Below, in pieces: positions 31,134 to 41,033 of a stretch of DNA of 64,000 bases (positions within the stretch are counted from its first letter, which is position 1; every line of letters begins with the position of its first letter). The notes below the pieces were generated by a model. The model was not told the DNA's origin, did no database searches, and saw nothing but the letters and a program-made list of their open reading frames with translations. Location: NCBI RefSeq assembly GCF_002901865.1, contig NZ_PPQF01000056.1, forward strand, positions 62,001 through 126,000, read 5' to 3'. The translations under genes were made by a program, and so were the position numbers. Source of the stretch: Staphylococcus agnetis (GTDB lineage: Bacteria > Bacillota > Bacilli > Staphylococcales > Staphylococcaceae).

Positions 31134-31161
31134 TTGAAGTTCTCTAGATGCATGGTAGAAT
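31134..31161 (+). promoter_or_regulatory. Promoter of the fapR operon
   Basis: TTGAAG (31134-31139), 16 nt, then TAGAAT (31156-31161). Confidence 0.6.
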
Positions 31162-31174
31162 GGTATTGAGTTCA

Positions 31175-31191
31175 TTAAGACTTGGTACTAA
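31175..31191 (+). promoter_or_regulatory. FapR operator
   Basis: TTAAGACTTGGTACTAA is, on the other strand, TTAGTACCAAGTCTTAA, fitting the known 17-bp FapR box (TTAGTACC-RGTCTTAA type). It begins about 14 nt past the -10 box, so bound FapR would block the transcription start. Malonyl-CoA releases FapR, giving feed-forward control of fapR, plsX, fabD and fabG. Confidence 0.9.
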
Positions 31192-31208
31192 ATAGGGGTG
31201 GCATAAAC

Positions 31209-31769
31209 ATGAAAAGAACGAAAAATGAACGACGGGAAATGATTCAAAAAACAATAGAACAAAACCCCTTTATTACTGATCAAGCATTGAGTGACATGTA
31301 TGAAGTGAGTATTCAAACCATTCGTCTCGATAGAAGTCAGCTCAACATCCCTGAACTAAGAGAACGTGTTAAACGTGTTGCTAAAGATCAGTATGAAAAT
31401 ATTAGTTCATTAGAGAATCAAGATATTATAGGTGATGTTGTCGCACTCGAAGCAAATCAATATGCCAAGTCAGTATATACGATTACGAAACATGATGTTT
31501 TTACGCGCAATCGTGTTGCGAGAGGTCACGTGGTCTTTGCGCAAGCGAATTCTCTTTGTGTGGCATTGATTCAACATGAATCTGTACTGACAAAAGAGAG
31601 TCACATTCACTTTGTAAAACCTGTTTATTTAGGTGATGTTGTGATTGCTGAAGCACACGTTGAATATCATGATGATAAATATTATGAAATGACTGTACGC
31701 TCGTACGTTCATAATACAAAAGTTTTTGAAGGAATTTTTAAAATGTATTACATAAGTGAGGATGAATAA
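31209..31769 (+). CDS. fapR: Lipid-synthesis repressor FapR
   Basis: 186 residues. It represses fatty-acid and phospholipid genes and is released by malonyl-CoA. The N-terminal DeoR-like helix-turn-helix ([33 protein letters not shown]) is followed by a linker helix and a hotdog-fold effector domain (about 70-186). I chose the ATG at 31209, about 9 nt after AGGGGTGG and downstream of the operator; the open frame from 31182 would run through the operator. It overlaps nothing and plsX starts one nt after its stop. Confidence 0.96.
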   Translation: MKRTKNERREMIQKTIEQNPFITDQALSDMYEVSIQTIRLDRSQLNIPELRERVKRVAKDQYENISSLENQDIIGDVVALEANQYAKSVYTITKHDVFTRNRVARGHVVFAQANSLCVALIQHESVLTKESHIHFVKPVYLGDVVIAEAHVEYHDDKYYEMTVRSYVHNTKVFEGIFKMYYISEDE

Positions 31770-31770
31770 C

Positions 31771-32757
31771 ATGATTAAAATTGCTGTAGATATGATGGGT
31801 GGAGACGACGCACCTGATATCGTGTTAGAAGCAGTTGAAAAAGCAGTGAATGACTTTGATGATTTAGAGATTTTATTATTTGGTGATCAAGCACAATGTA
31901 CGATAAATCATCCACGTGTACATGTGCGTCATACAACAGAAGCTATTTCAATGGAAGATGAGCCCGTTCGAGCGATTAAACGAAAAAAAGATAGTTCTAT
32001 GGTAAAAATGGCTGAAGCTGTTAAAAATGGAGAAGCAACAGCATGTGTATCTGCTGGGAATACAGGCGCATTGATGTCTGCTGGATTATTTATTGTTGGA
32101 CGTTTACCTGGCGTATCAAGACCTGCTTTAGTCGTTACGTTACCAACTGTAAAAGGTAATGGTGTAGTCTTCTTAGATGTTGGTGCAAATGCCGATGCAA
32201 AAGCAGAACACTTATATCAAAATGCAATCTTAGGTCATATTTATGCGCAAAATGTGCGTAATATTGAACAACCACGTGTCGCTTTACTTAACATTGGTAC
32301 AGAAGCTCAAAAAGGAAATAGCTTAACGAAACAGGCATACGCATTATTAAAAGATTCTGATACGCTTCATTTTGTAGGGAACATTGAAGCTAAATCTATC
32401 TTGGAAGATGATGCAGATGTGATTGTTACAGATGGTTACACTGGTAATATGATTCTGAAAAATTTAGAAGGTATTGCGAAGTCATTTGGCAAAATTATTA
32501 AAGGGACATTAATGTCTAAATTTAAAAATAAAATCGCACTTCTTATTATGAAAAAAGATATTAAAGCCATCGCAAAACAACTTGATTATTCAGAGTATGG
32601 TGGTTCTGTACTATTAGGTTTAGATGGTGTTGTTGTAAAAGCACATGGTAGTTCTAACGCAAAAGCGTTCTACTCTGCAATTAGACAAGCTAAAATTGCA
32701 AGTGACACCAAAATTGTGGACATTATGCGTGAAAAGGTAGGAGAAAAAGATGAGTAA
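31771..32757 (+). CDS. plsX: Phosphate acyltransferase PlsX
   Basis: 328 residues. It makes acyl-phosphate from acyl-ACP for glycerol-3-phosphate acylation by PlsY, and links FakA products to ACP. The N-terminus [15 protein letters not shown] and the segments [18 protein letters not shown] and [12 protein letters not shown] are family signatures. GAGGATG ahead of the ATG lies in the fapR end. It overlaps fabD by 8 nt. Confidence 0.97.
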   Translation: MIKIAVDMMGGDDAPDIVLEAVEKAVNDFDDLEILLFGDQAQCTINHPRVHVRHTTEAISMEDEPVRAIKRKKDSSMVKMAEAVKNGEATACVSAGNTGALMSAGLFIVGRLPGVSRPALVVTLPTVKGNGVVFLDVGANADAKAEHLYQNAILGHIYAQNVRNIEQPRVALLNIGTEAQKGNSLTKQAYALLKDSDTLHFVGNIEAKSILEDDADVIVTDGYTGNMILKNLEGIAKSFGKIIKGTLMSKFKNKIALLIMKKDIKAIAKQLDYSEYGGSVLLGLDGVVVKAHGSSNAKAFYSAIRQAKIASDTKIVDIMREKVGEKDE

Positions 32758-33676
32758 AACGGTATTTATGTTTCCAGGTCAAGGTGCGCAAAAAGTAGGT
32801 ATGGCTGCAGATTTATATCAAGCAGATCCACGTGCGACACAGATCTTAGATCAAGCACAAGCAAGTGTCGATTTTGATTTACTCCAAACAATGTTTAAAG
32901 ATGAACATGGTGTGTTAGGTCAAACTGAAAATACACAGCCCGCACTACTTACGCATAGTATGGCATTATATGAAGCCATGGGACGCCCGCAAGCAGATTT
33001 CACCATTGGTCATAGTTTAGGCGAGTACTCAAGCCTTGTTATGAGTGGCGTATTAAAATTTGAGGATGCTGTAAAAATTGTACGTCGTCGTGGTGAATTA
33101 ATGGCTAAAGCGTTTCCAGATGGTGTTGGAAGTATGGCCGCTGTACTCGGGCTTTCTTACGATGAAGTGAAAGCCATTTGTAATGATCTTTCTACAGAGG
33201 AAGCCATTGTTGAACCGGCAAATATTAATTGCCCAGGTCAGATTGTTGTGTCTGGGCATAAATCAAAAATTGATGAATTCGTCGAAAATGGTAAAGCATT
33301 AGGCGCAAAACGCGTGATGCCGCTTCAAGTTTCAGGACCTTTTCATTCATCAATGATGAAAGTAATTGAAAAAGATTTCGAAGCCTATACGTCAACGTTT
33401 GAATGGTCAGATGCAACGGTTCCTGTCGTTCAAAATGTGCATGCGCAAGGTGAACAAAATGCTGAGACAATTCATCAACATATGATTGAACAGTTGTACT
33501 CACCGGTTCAATTTATCGAATCTGTGGAATGGTTGATTGCACAAGGTGCAGATCACTTCGTAGAAATCGGACCGGGTAAAGTTTTATCTGGTTTAGTTAA
33601 AAAAATAAACAGAGATATCAAATTAACTTCGATTCAAACGCTCGAAGATGTAAAGGAATGGTTAAAACATGACTAA
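32750..33676 (+). CDS. fabD: Malonyl-CoA:ACP transacylase
   Basis: 308 residues. It loads malonyl groups onto ACP. The nucleophile motif [10 protein letters not shown] (Ser near residue 90), the start [11 protein letters not shown], the [11 protein letters not shown] His motif near residue 200 and the C-terminal [12 protein letters not shown] are present. It overlaps plsX and fabG by 8 nt each, so this part of the operon is tightly coupled. Confidence 0.98.
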   Translation: MSKTVFMFPGQGAQKVGMAADLYQADPRATQILDQAQASVDFDLLQTMFKDEHGVLGQTENTQPALLTHSMALYEAMGRPQADFTIGHSLGEYSSLVMSGVLKFEDAVKIVRRRGELMAKAFPDGVGSMAAVLGLSYDEVKAICNDLSTEEAIVEPANINCPGQIVVSGHKSKIDEFVENGKALGAKRVMPLQVSGPFHSSMMKVIEKDFEAYTSTFEWSDATVPVVQNVHAQGEQNAETIHQHMIEQLYSPVQFIESVEWLIAQGADHFVEIGPGKVLSGLVKKINRDIKLTSIQTLEDVKEWLKHD

Positions 33677-34406
33677 AGTAGCATTAGTAACAGGCGCGTC
33701 AAGAGGTATCGGACGCAGTATCGCATTACAATTAGCTGAAGAAGGATTTAACGTTGCAGTTAACTATGCAGGCAACAAAGAAAAAGCAGAACAAGTCGTA
33801 GAGAGCATTAAAGAAAAGGGTGTTGAAGCATTTGCTATTCAAGCGAATGTTGCGAACCCTGATGAAGTTAAAGCAATGATTAAAGAAGTCGTTAGCCAAT
33901 TTGGTTCAGTCGATGTTTTAGTCAATAATGCAGGAATTACGCGTGACAACCTATTAATGCGTATGAAAGAACAAGAATGGGATGATGTTATTGATACAAA
34001 CTTAAAAGGTGTGTTTAACTGTATTCAAAAAGTGACACCTCAAATGTTACGCCAAAAAGGTGGACGTATCATTAACTTAACAAGTATCGTCGGTGCAGTA
34101 GGTAACCCAGGTCAAATTAATTACGTTGCTTCAAAGGCGGGTGTGATTGGTATGACGAAAACTGCAGCACGTGAACTTGCTTCACGCCATATTACAGTGA
34201 ATGCTGTTGCACCAGGATTCATCGTTTCTGACATGACAAATGCTTTGAACGATGACTTAAAAGAAGGTATGAAATCACAAATTCCTTTAGGTCATTTCGG
34301 TGAAGATACAGATATCGCTCATACTGTTGCCTTTTTAGCATCTGATAAAGCGAAATACATTACAGGCCAAACTATCCATGTGAATGGTGGTATGCACATG
34401 GAGTAA
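33669..34406 (+). CDS. fabG: 3-oxoacyl-ACP reductase
   Basis: 245 residues. NADPH-dependent reduction of 3-ketoacyl-ACP in fatty-acid elongation. Short-chain dehydrogenase features: TGASRGIG cofactor loop near residue 8, NNAG, catalytic Ser-Tyr-Lys (NLTSIVG, YVASKAG) and the C-terminal [13 protein letters not shown] 316-nt gap with strong dyads separates it from acpP. Confidence 0.98.
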   Translation: MTKVALVTGASRGIGRSIALQLAEEGFNVAVNYAGNKEKAEQVVESIKEKGVEAFAIQANVANPDEVKAMIKEVVSQFGSVDVLVNNAGITRDNLLMRMKEQEWDDVIDTNLKGVFNCIQKVTPQMLRQKGGRIINLTSIVGAVGNPGQINYVASKAGVIGMTKTAARELASRHITVNAVAPGFIVSDMTNALNDDLKEGMKSQIPLGHFGEDTDIAHTVAFLASDKAKYITGQTIHVNGGMHME

Positions 34407-34722
34407 TTGAGGTTCACTTAAGTTCCGCATCATGTATTTAAGTTTTACGAGAACATTCAATGCATGATGCGATATGCAACCTCTCAATGATTAACGAACA
34501 ATCATTCAGAAAAATGAATGCTGAAACCCTCGTAGGTATCATCACTTTTAAATTGATGAAACATCGTTAAAATACAGTAGTTTTTGCATGAGAATGGTTG
34601 TATTTATGGAGATAAAATGGCAAAATAAAAAAGTCTAGTATTTCTTGAATTTGTGATACCGTCACGTTATGTGACACACAATTCGATGAAGTACATCGAC
34701 TTTTTAAAGGAGGTGAAACACT
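34407..34722 (+). promoter_or_regulatory. Structured intergenic region between fabG and acpP
   Basis: No ORF with support in this 316-nt gap. It holds a large hairpin: a 12-bp stem starting GCATCATG (34427-34438) pairs with the segment ending CATGATGC (34459-34470), flanked by GAGGTT (34409-34414) and AACCTC (34478-34483). There is no T-tract, so it looks like an mRNA stability or processing element more than a terminator. Further on come GTCAC/GTGAC and a terminator-like hairpin just before acpP. Confidence 0.55.
34683..34705 (+). terminator. Terminator-like hairpin directly before the acpP ribosome binding site
   Basis: TCGATG (34683-34688), loop AAGTA and CATCGA (34694-34699) are followed by CTTTTT; the ribosome binding site AAAGGAGGTG starts one nt later. 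The stem is short (6 bp), so it may attenuate instead of fully terminating. Confidence 0.5.
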
Positions 34723-34956
34723 GTGGAAAACTTCGATAAAGTAAAAGATATCATCGTTGACCGTTTAGGCGTTGATGCTGACAAGGTAACTGAAGATGCT
34801 TCATTCAAAGATGATTTAGGCGCAGATTCACTTGACATTGCGGAATTAGTAATGGAATTAGAAGATGAATTCGGTACAGAGATTCCTGATGAAGAAGCTG
34901 AAAAAATCAACACAGTTGGAGACGCTGTGAATTACATTAATACACTTGAAAAATAA
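34723..34956 (+). CDS. acpP: Acyl carrier protein
   Basis: 77 residues from a GTG start with a near-perfect AAAGGAGGTG. The acidic four-helix carrier has the phosphopantetheine Ser in [19 protein letters not shown] (near residue 36). It carries growing acyl chains for the fab enzymes and for PlsX. Dedicated terminators flank the gene, which fits the high abundance ACP needs relative to its neighbours. Confidence 0.98.
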   Translation: MENFDKVKDIIVDRLGVDADKVTEDASFKDDLGADSLDIAELVMELEDEFGTEIPDEEAEKINTVGDAVNYINTLEK

Positions 34957-34964
34957 TTCTTTTC

Positions 34965-34995
34965 ATCTGAGTCGTGTTCTCGACTCAGATTTTTT
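34965..34995 (+). terminator. Terminator after acpP
   Basis: ATCTGAGTCG (34965-34974) pairs with CGACTCAGAT (34981-34990), loop TGTTCT, then TTTTT. Confidence 0.9.
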
Positions 34996-35067
34996 ACTAA
35001 TCATTTATAAGGCAATCCAACTACATCAAATCTTTAGTAGAAATGTGAATTAAATGGAGGAAACTGA

Positions 35068-35799
35068 ATGGCGAAATTACGAAAACAAACGCTGATTAAA
35101 GCTTTTGAACATAACTTTAAATTAAAAATGAAAGAACTTGATTTACCCTTTCGTAATTTAGATATATATCAACAAGCTTTTTCACATTCGAGTTTTATTA
35201 ATGACTTCAATATGGAACGCTTAAGTCATAATGAACGTTTGGAATTTTTAGGAGACGCAGTATTAGAATTGACGGTATCACGCTTTTTATATGAGAAATA
35301 CCCTGATGTTCCTGAGGGTGACCTAACAAAAATGCGTGCAACAATCGTGTGTGAACCATCACTTGTAATATTTGCGAATAAAATTAATCTGAATCAACTC
35401 ATTCTGTTAGGAAAAGGTGAAGAGAAAACAGGTGGGCGTACGCGACCTTCATTAATTGCAGATGCGTTTGAAGCCTTTGTAGGCGCACTTTATTTAGATC
35501 AAGGTCTTGAAGTTGTTGAACGCTTTGCGAATGCCATTATTTTCCCATATGTTGAAGATAATGCATTGAGTGGTGTTGTTGATTTTAAAACACAACTTCA
35601 AGAAATGGCACATCAAACGTTGCGAAGTTCAGTATCCTATCGCATGATCAAAGAAGATGGTCCTGCGCATCATCGTCAATTTACGTCAGAAGTACTTTTA
35701 GATAATGAAGCTGTGGCGTCTGGTGTGGGGCGTACGAAAAAAGAATCTGAACAAAAAGCAGCAGAAAAAGCGTTACTACAACTGTCAAATAAGGAGTAA
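35068..35799 (+). CDS. rnc: Ribonuclease III
   Basis: 243 residues. It cleaves double-stranded RNA in rRNA processing, sRNA regulation and antisense turnover. The signature [13 protein letters not shown] is near residue 60, further metal-binding Asp/Glu lie in [16 protein letters not shown], and a double-stranded RNA-binding domain covers about 170-240 ([13 protein letters not shown] ... [21 protein letters not shown]). GGAGG precedes the ATG. smc follows after 3 nt. Confidence 0.98.
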   Translation: MAKLRKQTLIKAFEHNFKLKMKELDLPFRNLDIYQQAFSHSSFINDFNMERLSHNERLEFLGDAVLELTVSRFLYEKYPDVPEGDLTKMRATIVCEPSLVIFANKINLNQLILLGKGEEKTGGRTRPSLIADAFEAFVGALYLDQGLEVVERFANAIIFPYVEDNALSGVVDFKTQLQEMAHQTLRSSVSYRMIKEDGPAHHRQFTSEVLLDNEAVASGVGRTKKESEQKAAEKALLQLSNKE

Positions 35800-35802
35800 C
35801 AT

Positions 35803-38800
35803 ATGGTTTATTTAAAATCTATTGATGTCGTTGGCTTTAAATCTTTTGCAGAACCAACACAAGTTCAATTCGATAAAGGTGTTACTGCAATTGTAGGGCC
35901 AAATGGTAGTGGTAAAAGTAATATTACAGATGCAATTAAATGGGTACTCGGTGAACAATCAGCGAAATCTCTACGTGGTAGTAAAATGGAAGATGTCATT
36001 TTTTCGGGTGCTAAACATCGTAATGCACAAAATTTTGCAGAAGTTCAATTAAGTTTAGATAATCAAAAAGGTTTACTCAATTATGATGCAGAGCATGTTG
36101 TGGTAACGCGCCGTTTATATCGCAGTGGCGAAAGTGCGTTTTTCATTAATAATGAACGTCAAAGATTAAAAGATGTCGTGGAGTTATTTTTAGACTCTGG
36201 TTTAGGAAAAGAAGCATTAAGCATCATTTCACAAGGACGTGTAGATGAAGTATTAAATGCGAAGCCAATTGATCGTCGTCAAATTATTGAAGAATCTGCT
36301 GGGGTATTAAAATATAAAAAACGGAAAGCAGCTTCCGAAGAGAAATTGGGACAAACTGAAGATAATTTAAATCGGGTAGAAGATATTTTATATAATCTTG
36401 AAGGGCGTGTAGAACCTTTAAAAGAAGAAGCAGCAATCGCAAAAGAATATCTTCAATTATCGGAGACATTAAAAGAAAGTGATATAAAAGTCACAGTGTC
36501 CGATATTCAGTCTTATCAATCTCAAATTCGTACCCACGACCAAGCATTAAATGACCTACAAAGTGAACAAGCGTCCATTCAATCGAAAAAGTCAGACGTA
36601 TCAAGAACGATTCAAAAGACGAAAGGTGAACGTCACCAAATAGATCAAAAACTTGAAACGTTAAATCATCACTTAATTCAAGTTACTGAAAGTGTAGAAA
36701 AAGTTACAGGTCAATATAAATTGATTGAGGAACGTCAAAAAAATCAATCTCAAACGAATGCACGTATTGAAGAAGAACAAGACAGTTTAAATCATCATCA
36801 AAAACAATTGCTTGCACAACGTGATGAAGTGGATAAAACAATAGTGCAATTAAAACAACAAAAACAAACACTTGCTACTGAGATTCATGAACTTGAAGTC
36901 GCATTTGAAAAAAGTGATGAAAATCATGAAGAAACGTTAGAAGCTTTAAAAGATGACTACTATGCTTGTATGTCTAAACAATCAGAAGTCAATAATGATA
37001 TTCGTTTTTTAGAGCGTACGATAGAAGAACATAAATTAAAACAATCACGTTTAGATTCGAGATTAACTGAAGCTTATAAACAATTAAAAGAAGCACAACA
37101 ACATATTTCTGAAATAGACATTCAAAAGCGCGAAAAAGAAACGCAACTTGAAGCGGTGGCAAAACAAAATAAAGCGCTTGAAGCTCAATTATCAGAAATA
37201 AAGGCTGAGCATAAAGCGTCTGAGGATAAATTATATCAAGCCTATCGATACACGGATCAATTAAAATCACGTATAGAAGGTTTACGCATGCGTGATAATG
37301 AAATGGCTTTTTATTATCAAGGTGTCAAAGCGATATTAAATACCACCCATCTTGAAGGTATTCATGGCGCGGTGGCACAAAATATTGATGTACCTTCAAA
37401 TATGACTGTTGCAATTGAAACGGCTTTAGGTGCTACAATGCAACACGTTATTGTGGATGATGAGAAAGTGGCACGTAGCGCGATTCAATTTTTAAAACAA
37501 AAGAAAGCCGGCCGTGCAACATTTTTACCATTATCTGTCATTAAACCTAAACACATTGAACCGTCATTAATTAAAGAAGCATCTTCTTTGGAAGGGTTTA
37601 TAACGGTTGCAAGTGACGCAGTGAAAACGGATAAACAATATCAAAACGTTATTCAAAATTTATTAGGACGCACTATTATTGCTGATACCATTGCACATGC
37701 CAATGCGATAGCGAAAGCAATACATTACAAAATACGAATTGTGACATTAGAAGGTGATGTCGTTAACCCAGGTGGATCTATGACTGGTGGGGGTACACAA
37801 CAAAAGCAATCTATTTTAAGTCAAAAGCAAGACATTCAACGTCTTGAATCACAGTTAGAGACCTATACTACGCAAACTCAAGAACTTGAGACACGTTGCC
37901 AAAATTATAAGAAGCAACAAAATGAATTGAGCGATGCATATGTTAAGGTGCAACAGCAACACAATCATTTAAAACATGCGATTCATGATTTATCTTTAGA
38001 ACAAGACCGTCATCAAGAAATTGAACAACGTCTTAAAGCAGAACATGAAGAATTTGAATTCGAAATGAATGATGGTTATCAAAGAGATAATAGTGAAGCT
38101 ACACTTCAATCAAAACAAAATGAACACGCGGCGTTAGCTTCAAAACTTGAAGCACTCAACACTCAAATTCAAGCTTTATCCAACCAATCGAAAGAAGATA
38201 AGGAAAAACAATCGACGTTACAACAGACGCTGCATCAAAAGCAATCAGACTTAGCGGTGATTAAAGAGCGCTTAAAAGCCCAACTTGGAGAACAAAAAAG
38301 ATTAGATCAAGAAAATGAAACAGTGACTGCACAACTACAAAAACTCCAAGAACAATATGAACTTATCAATTCTGAAGATGGTAACGATGATGCGACATTG
38401 TCAGCGTTAGAGGAAAAAATTAACGCTTTTCAAAATGAGAAGCAATCGTTAAATGAGCAACAAGATCAGTTACGTCAACATCGTTTAGAGACGGAACATT
38501 TAATTGAATCAAATGAAAAAGCGTTAGAAGATATTCATCAACAATTGTTAAATATTGAAAATCAATATCAAGATATTAAATCAGCACAATCAAGGTTAGA
38601 CGTTTTGATTGATCATGCATTAACACACTTAGATGAAAAATATCATATGACGTTCCAATATGCAGAAACGCATTATGCATCTAAAGAGGAAGAGATTTCT
38701 GCATTGCGCCAAAAGGTAAAACTCACTCAAATGACGATAGACGAATTAGGACCGGTCAATTTAAATGCGATTGAACAATTTGAAGAAGTTAATGAACGGT

Positions 38801-39369
38801 ATACGTTTTTATCTACGCAACAGAAAGATTTGAGAGAAGCCAAAACGACACTCGAACAGATTATTGCAGAAATGGATGCAGAAGTGACAGAACGTTTCAG
38901 TACAACATTTCATGCGGTTCAAAAACATTTTTCAGACGTGTTTAAAGCTTTATTTGGTGGCGGTGAAGCTACATTAAGTTTAACTGATGATGATTATTTA
39001 ACTGCAGGGGTAGAAATAAAGGTACAACCACCTGGGAAAAAATTACAACATCTTTCATTATTAAGTGGTGGTGAACGTGCGTTAAGTGCAATCGCCTTAC
39101 TTTTCGCAATTTTAAAGGTGAGATCTGCGCCATTTGTTATACTGGATGAAGTGGAAGCGGCATTAGATGAAGCCAATGTCGTACGTTATGCGCAATTTTT
39201 ACGGGATTTATCACATGAAACGCAGTTTATTGTCATTACGCACCGTAAAGGAACGATGGAAAAGTGTGACCGACTATATGGTGTGACAATGCAAGAATTA
39301 GGTGTTTCAAGACTGGTAAGTGTCAATTTAAATACAATTGATGATGTCATGAAGGAGGAACAAAGCTAA
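35803..39369 (+). CDS. smc: Chromosome segregation protein SMC
   Basis: 1188 residues. The ATPase of the SMC-ScpAB condensin that aligns and separates chromosome arms. Walker A GPNGSGKSN is near residue 32; two long coiled coils (about 165-505 and 675-1015) flank the hinge (about 510-670, with GAVAQNIDVPSNM and GGSMTGGGTQQ); the C-terminal head has the LSGGERALSA signature and Walker B FVILDEVEAALDEAN. Length is typical. ftsY starts right after the stop. Confidence 0.98.
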   Translation: MVYLKSIDVVGFKSFAEPTQVQFDKGVTAIVGPNGSGKSNITDAIKWVLGEQSAKSLRGSKMEDVIFSGAKHRNAQNFAEVQLSLDNQKGLLNYDAEHVVVTRRLYRSGESAFFINNERQRLKDVVELFLDSGLGKEALSIISQGRVDEVLNAKPIDRRQIIEESAGVLKYKKRKAASEEKLGQTEDNLNRVEDILYNLEGRVEPLKEEAAIAKEYLQLSETLKESDIKVTVSDIQSYQSQIRTHDQALNDLQSEQASIQSKKSDVSRTIQKTKGERHQIDQKLETLNHHLIQVTESVEKVTGQYKLIEERQKNQSQTNARIEEEQDSLNHHQKQLLAQRDEVDKTIVQLKQQKQTLATEIHELEVAFEKSDENHEETLEALKDDYYACMSKQSEVNNDIRFLERTIEEHKLKQSRLDSRLTEAYKQLKEAQQHISEIDIQKREKETQLEAVAKQNKALEAQLSEIKAEHKASEDKLYQAYRYTDQLKSRIEGLRMRDNEMAFYYQGVKAILNTTHLEGIHGAVAQNIDVPSNMTVAIETALGATMQHVIVDDEKVARSAIQFLKQKKAGRATFLPLSVIKPKHIEPSLIKEASSLEGFITVASDAVKTDKQYQNVIQNLLGRTIIADTIAHANAIAKAIHYKIRIVTLEGDVVNPGGSMTGGGTQQKQSILSQKQDIQRLESQLETYTTQTQELETRCQNYKKQQNELSDAYVKVQQQHNHLKHAIHDLSLEQDRHQEIEQRLKAEHEEFEFEMNDGYQRDNSEATLQSKQNEHAALASKLEALNTQIQALSNQSKEDKEKQSTLQQTLHQKQSDLAVIKERLKAQLGEQKRLDQENETVTAQLQKLQEQYELINSEDGNDDATLSALEEKINAFQNEKQSLNEQQDQLRQHRLETEHLIESNEKALEDIHQQLLNIENQYQDIKSAQSRLDVLIDHALTHLDEKYHMTFQYAETHYASKEEEISALRQKVKLTQMTIDELGPVNLNAIEQFEEVNERYTFLSTQQKDLREAKTTLEQIIAEMDAEVTERFSTTFHAVQKHFSDVFKALFGGGEATLSLTDDDYLTAGVEIKVQPPGKKLQHLSLLSGGERALSAIALLFAILKVRSAPFVILDEVEAALDEANVVRYAQFLRDLSHETQFIVITHRKGTMEKCDRLYGVTMQELGVSRLVSVNLNTIDDVMKEEQS

Positions 39370-40701
39370 ATGAGCTTTTTTAAACGACTCAAAGACAAAT
39401 TTAGTGGACAAGATATTGAAAAAGATTTTGGGAAAATGGATGATTTTGAATCCGAGCGTAAAAATGAAGGACACGAGGAAGTAGAATGGCGTGATGAGAA
39501 TCAAGATTTCGAACGTCAAGTGGAAACGCGTCCGAGTCAAACTGAAAATACGCACATGCAAACACATCCTACGCAATCTGAAACTTCAAACCTAAATGAA
39601 CCATCGCCCAAAAAGAAAAAGTTAAAAGCAAACGAAATTGATTGGAAAGATCAAAGTTGGGATGATGATTTCGAAGATGATGGACTGATGTCTATTGAGG
39701 AATTTGAAGAACTTGAAGCTCAAAAAATAGGAGCCAAGTTCCGTGATGGATTAGAGAAATCACGTGAAAATTTCCAAACGCAATTGAACAATTTAATTGC
39801 ACATTATCGTACCGTAGATGAAGACTTTTTTGAGGCATTAGAAGAAATGCTTATTCAGGCAGACGTTGGTTTCAATACGGTAATGGAACTCGTTGATGAG
39901 TTGCGTATGGAAGCCAAACGTCGTAATGTGACAGAGACTGAAGATTTACGTGAAACAATCGTTGAAAAAATGGTAGAAATCTATCATCAAGAAGACGATA
40001 AATCTGAAGAAATGAATTTAGAAGATGAACGTTTAAATGTAATTTTAATGGTGGGCGTTAATGGTGTAGGGAAAACAACGACGATTGGTAAACTTGCACA
40101 CCGTTACCAAGCACAAGGTAAAAAAGTCATGCTTGCTGCTGGCGATACATTCCGTGCTGGAGCTATTGAGCAACTTCAAGTATGGGGAGACCGTGTAGGC
40201 GTTGAAGTGATTCGTCAAAAAGAAGGATCTGATCCTGCAGCAGTCATGTATGATGCCATTAATGCGGCTAAAAATAAAGGTGTAGATATTTTAATTTGTG
40301 ATACAGCAGGTCGTTTACAAAATAAACAAAACTTAATGAATGAGCTTCAGAAAGTGAAACGTGTGATAGGACGCTCGATTCCTGAAGCACCACATGAAGT
40401 TTTATTATGCTTAGATGCGACTACAGGTCAAAATGCCTTAGCGCAAGCCAAAGCGTTTAAAGAAGTCACAGACGTCACAGGTATCGTATTAACAAAACTA
40501 GACGGAACAGCTAAAGGTGGTATTGTGCTTGCGATTCGAAACGAGTTACACATTCCGGTAAAATATGTTGGTCTAGGTGAGAAGTTAGATGATTTACAAC
40601 CATTCAACGCGGAAAGTTATGTATATGGCCTGTTTGCTGATATGATTGAAGAAAGTGTAACGACAGATGAAAATGGTGACGTAACGGATGAGCGACAATG
40701 A
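39370..40701 (+). CDS. ftsY: Signal recognition particle receptor FtsY
   Basis: 443 residues. It docks SRP-ribosome complexes at the membrane. The first about 120 residues form an acidic, low-complexity A domain rich in Glu, Asp, Gln and Lys; the N domain follows, then the G domain with [15 protein letters not shown] near 230, DTAGRLQNK and [18 protein letters not shown] sits in the end of smc. It overlaps ylxM by 14 nt, placing receptor and SRP genes in one unit. Confidence 0.97.
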   Translation: MSFFKRLKDKFSGQDIEKDFGKMDDFESERKNEGHEEVEWRDENQDFERQVETRPSQTENTHMQTHPTQSETSNLNEPSPKKKKLKANEIDWKDQSWDDDFEDDGLMSIEEFEELEAQKIGAKFRDGLEKSRENFQTQLNNLIAHYRTVDEDFFEALEEMLIQADVGFNTVMELVDELRMEAKRRNVTETEDLRETIVEKMVEIYHQEDDKSEEMNLEDERLNVILMVGVNGVGKTTTIGKLAHRYQAQGKKVMLAAGDTFRAGAIEQLQVWGDRVGVEVIRQKEGSDPAAVMYDAINAAKNKGVDILICDTAGRLQNKQNLMNELQKVKRVIGRSIPEAPHEVLLCLDATTGQNALAQAKAFKEVTDVTGIVLTKLDGTAKGGIVLAIRNELHIPVKYVGLGEKLDDLQPFNAESYVYGLFADMIEESVTTDENGDVTDERQ

Positions 40702-41020
40702 TTTAATTAAAACAATTCGTATGAATTACTTATTTGATTTTTATCAATCCTTGCTAACTGAAAAACAGCGCAATTATTTACGCTTATTTTATTTAGAAGA
40801 TTATGCATTAAGTGAAATCGCAGAAACGTTTGATGTGAGTCGTCAAGCCGTTTATGATAATATAAGAAGAACTGGCGACTTAGTAGAAGATTATGAAACG
40901 AAACTAGGGTTATATCGACGTTTCACACGCCGTCAAGAACTCTATCAATTAATGAAACAATCGCTTGAACAACCTGAAACATTAAAGCATTATATTAAAG
41001 AATTAGAAGACTTAGAATAA
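40688..41020 (+). CDS. ylxM: SRP-associated HTH protein YlxM
   Basis: 110 residues. A sigma-70 region-4-like helix-turn-helix protein ([41 protein letters not shown]) always found beside ffh. In streptococci YlxM stimulates Ffh GTPase function; its role in staphylococci is inferred. Overlaps ftsY; ffh follows 13 nt later with GGAGG. Confidence 0.93.
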   Translation: MSDNDLIKTIRMNYLFDFYQSLLTEKQRNYLRLFYLEDYALSEIAETFDVSRQAVYDNIRRTGDLVEDYETKLGLYRRFTRRQELYQLMKQSLEQPETLKHYIKELEDLE

Positions 41021-41033
41021 GGAGGGTCACTTT

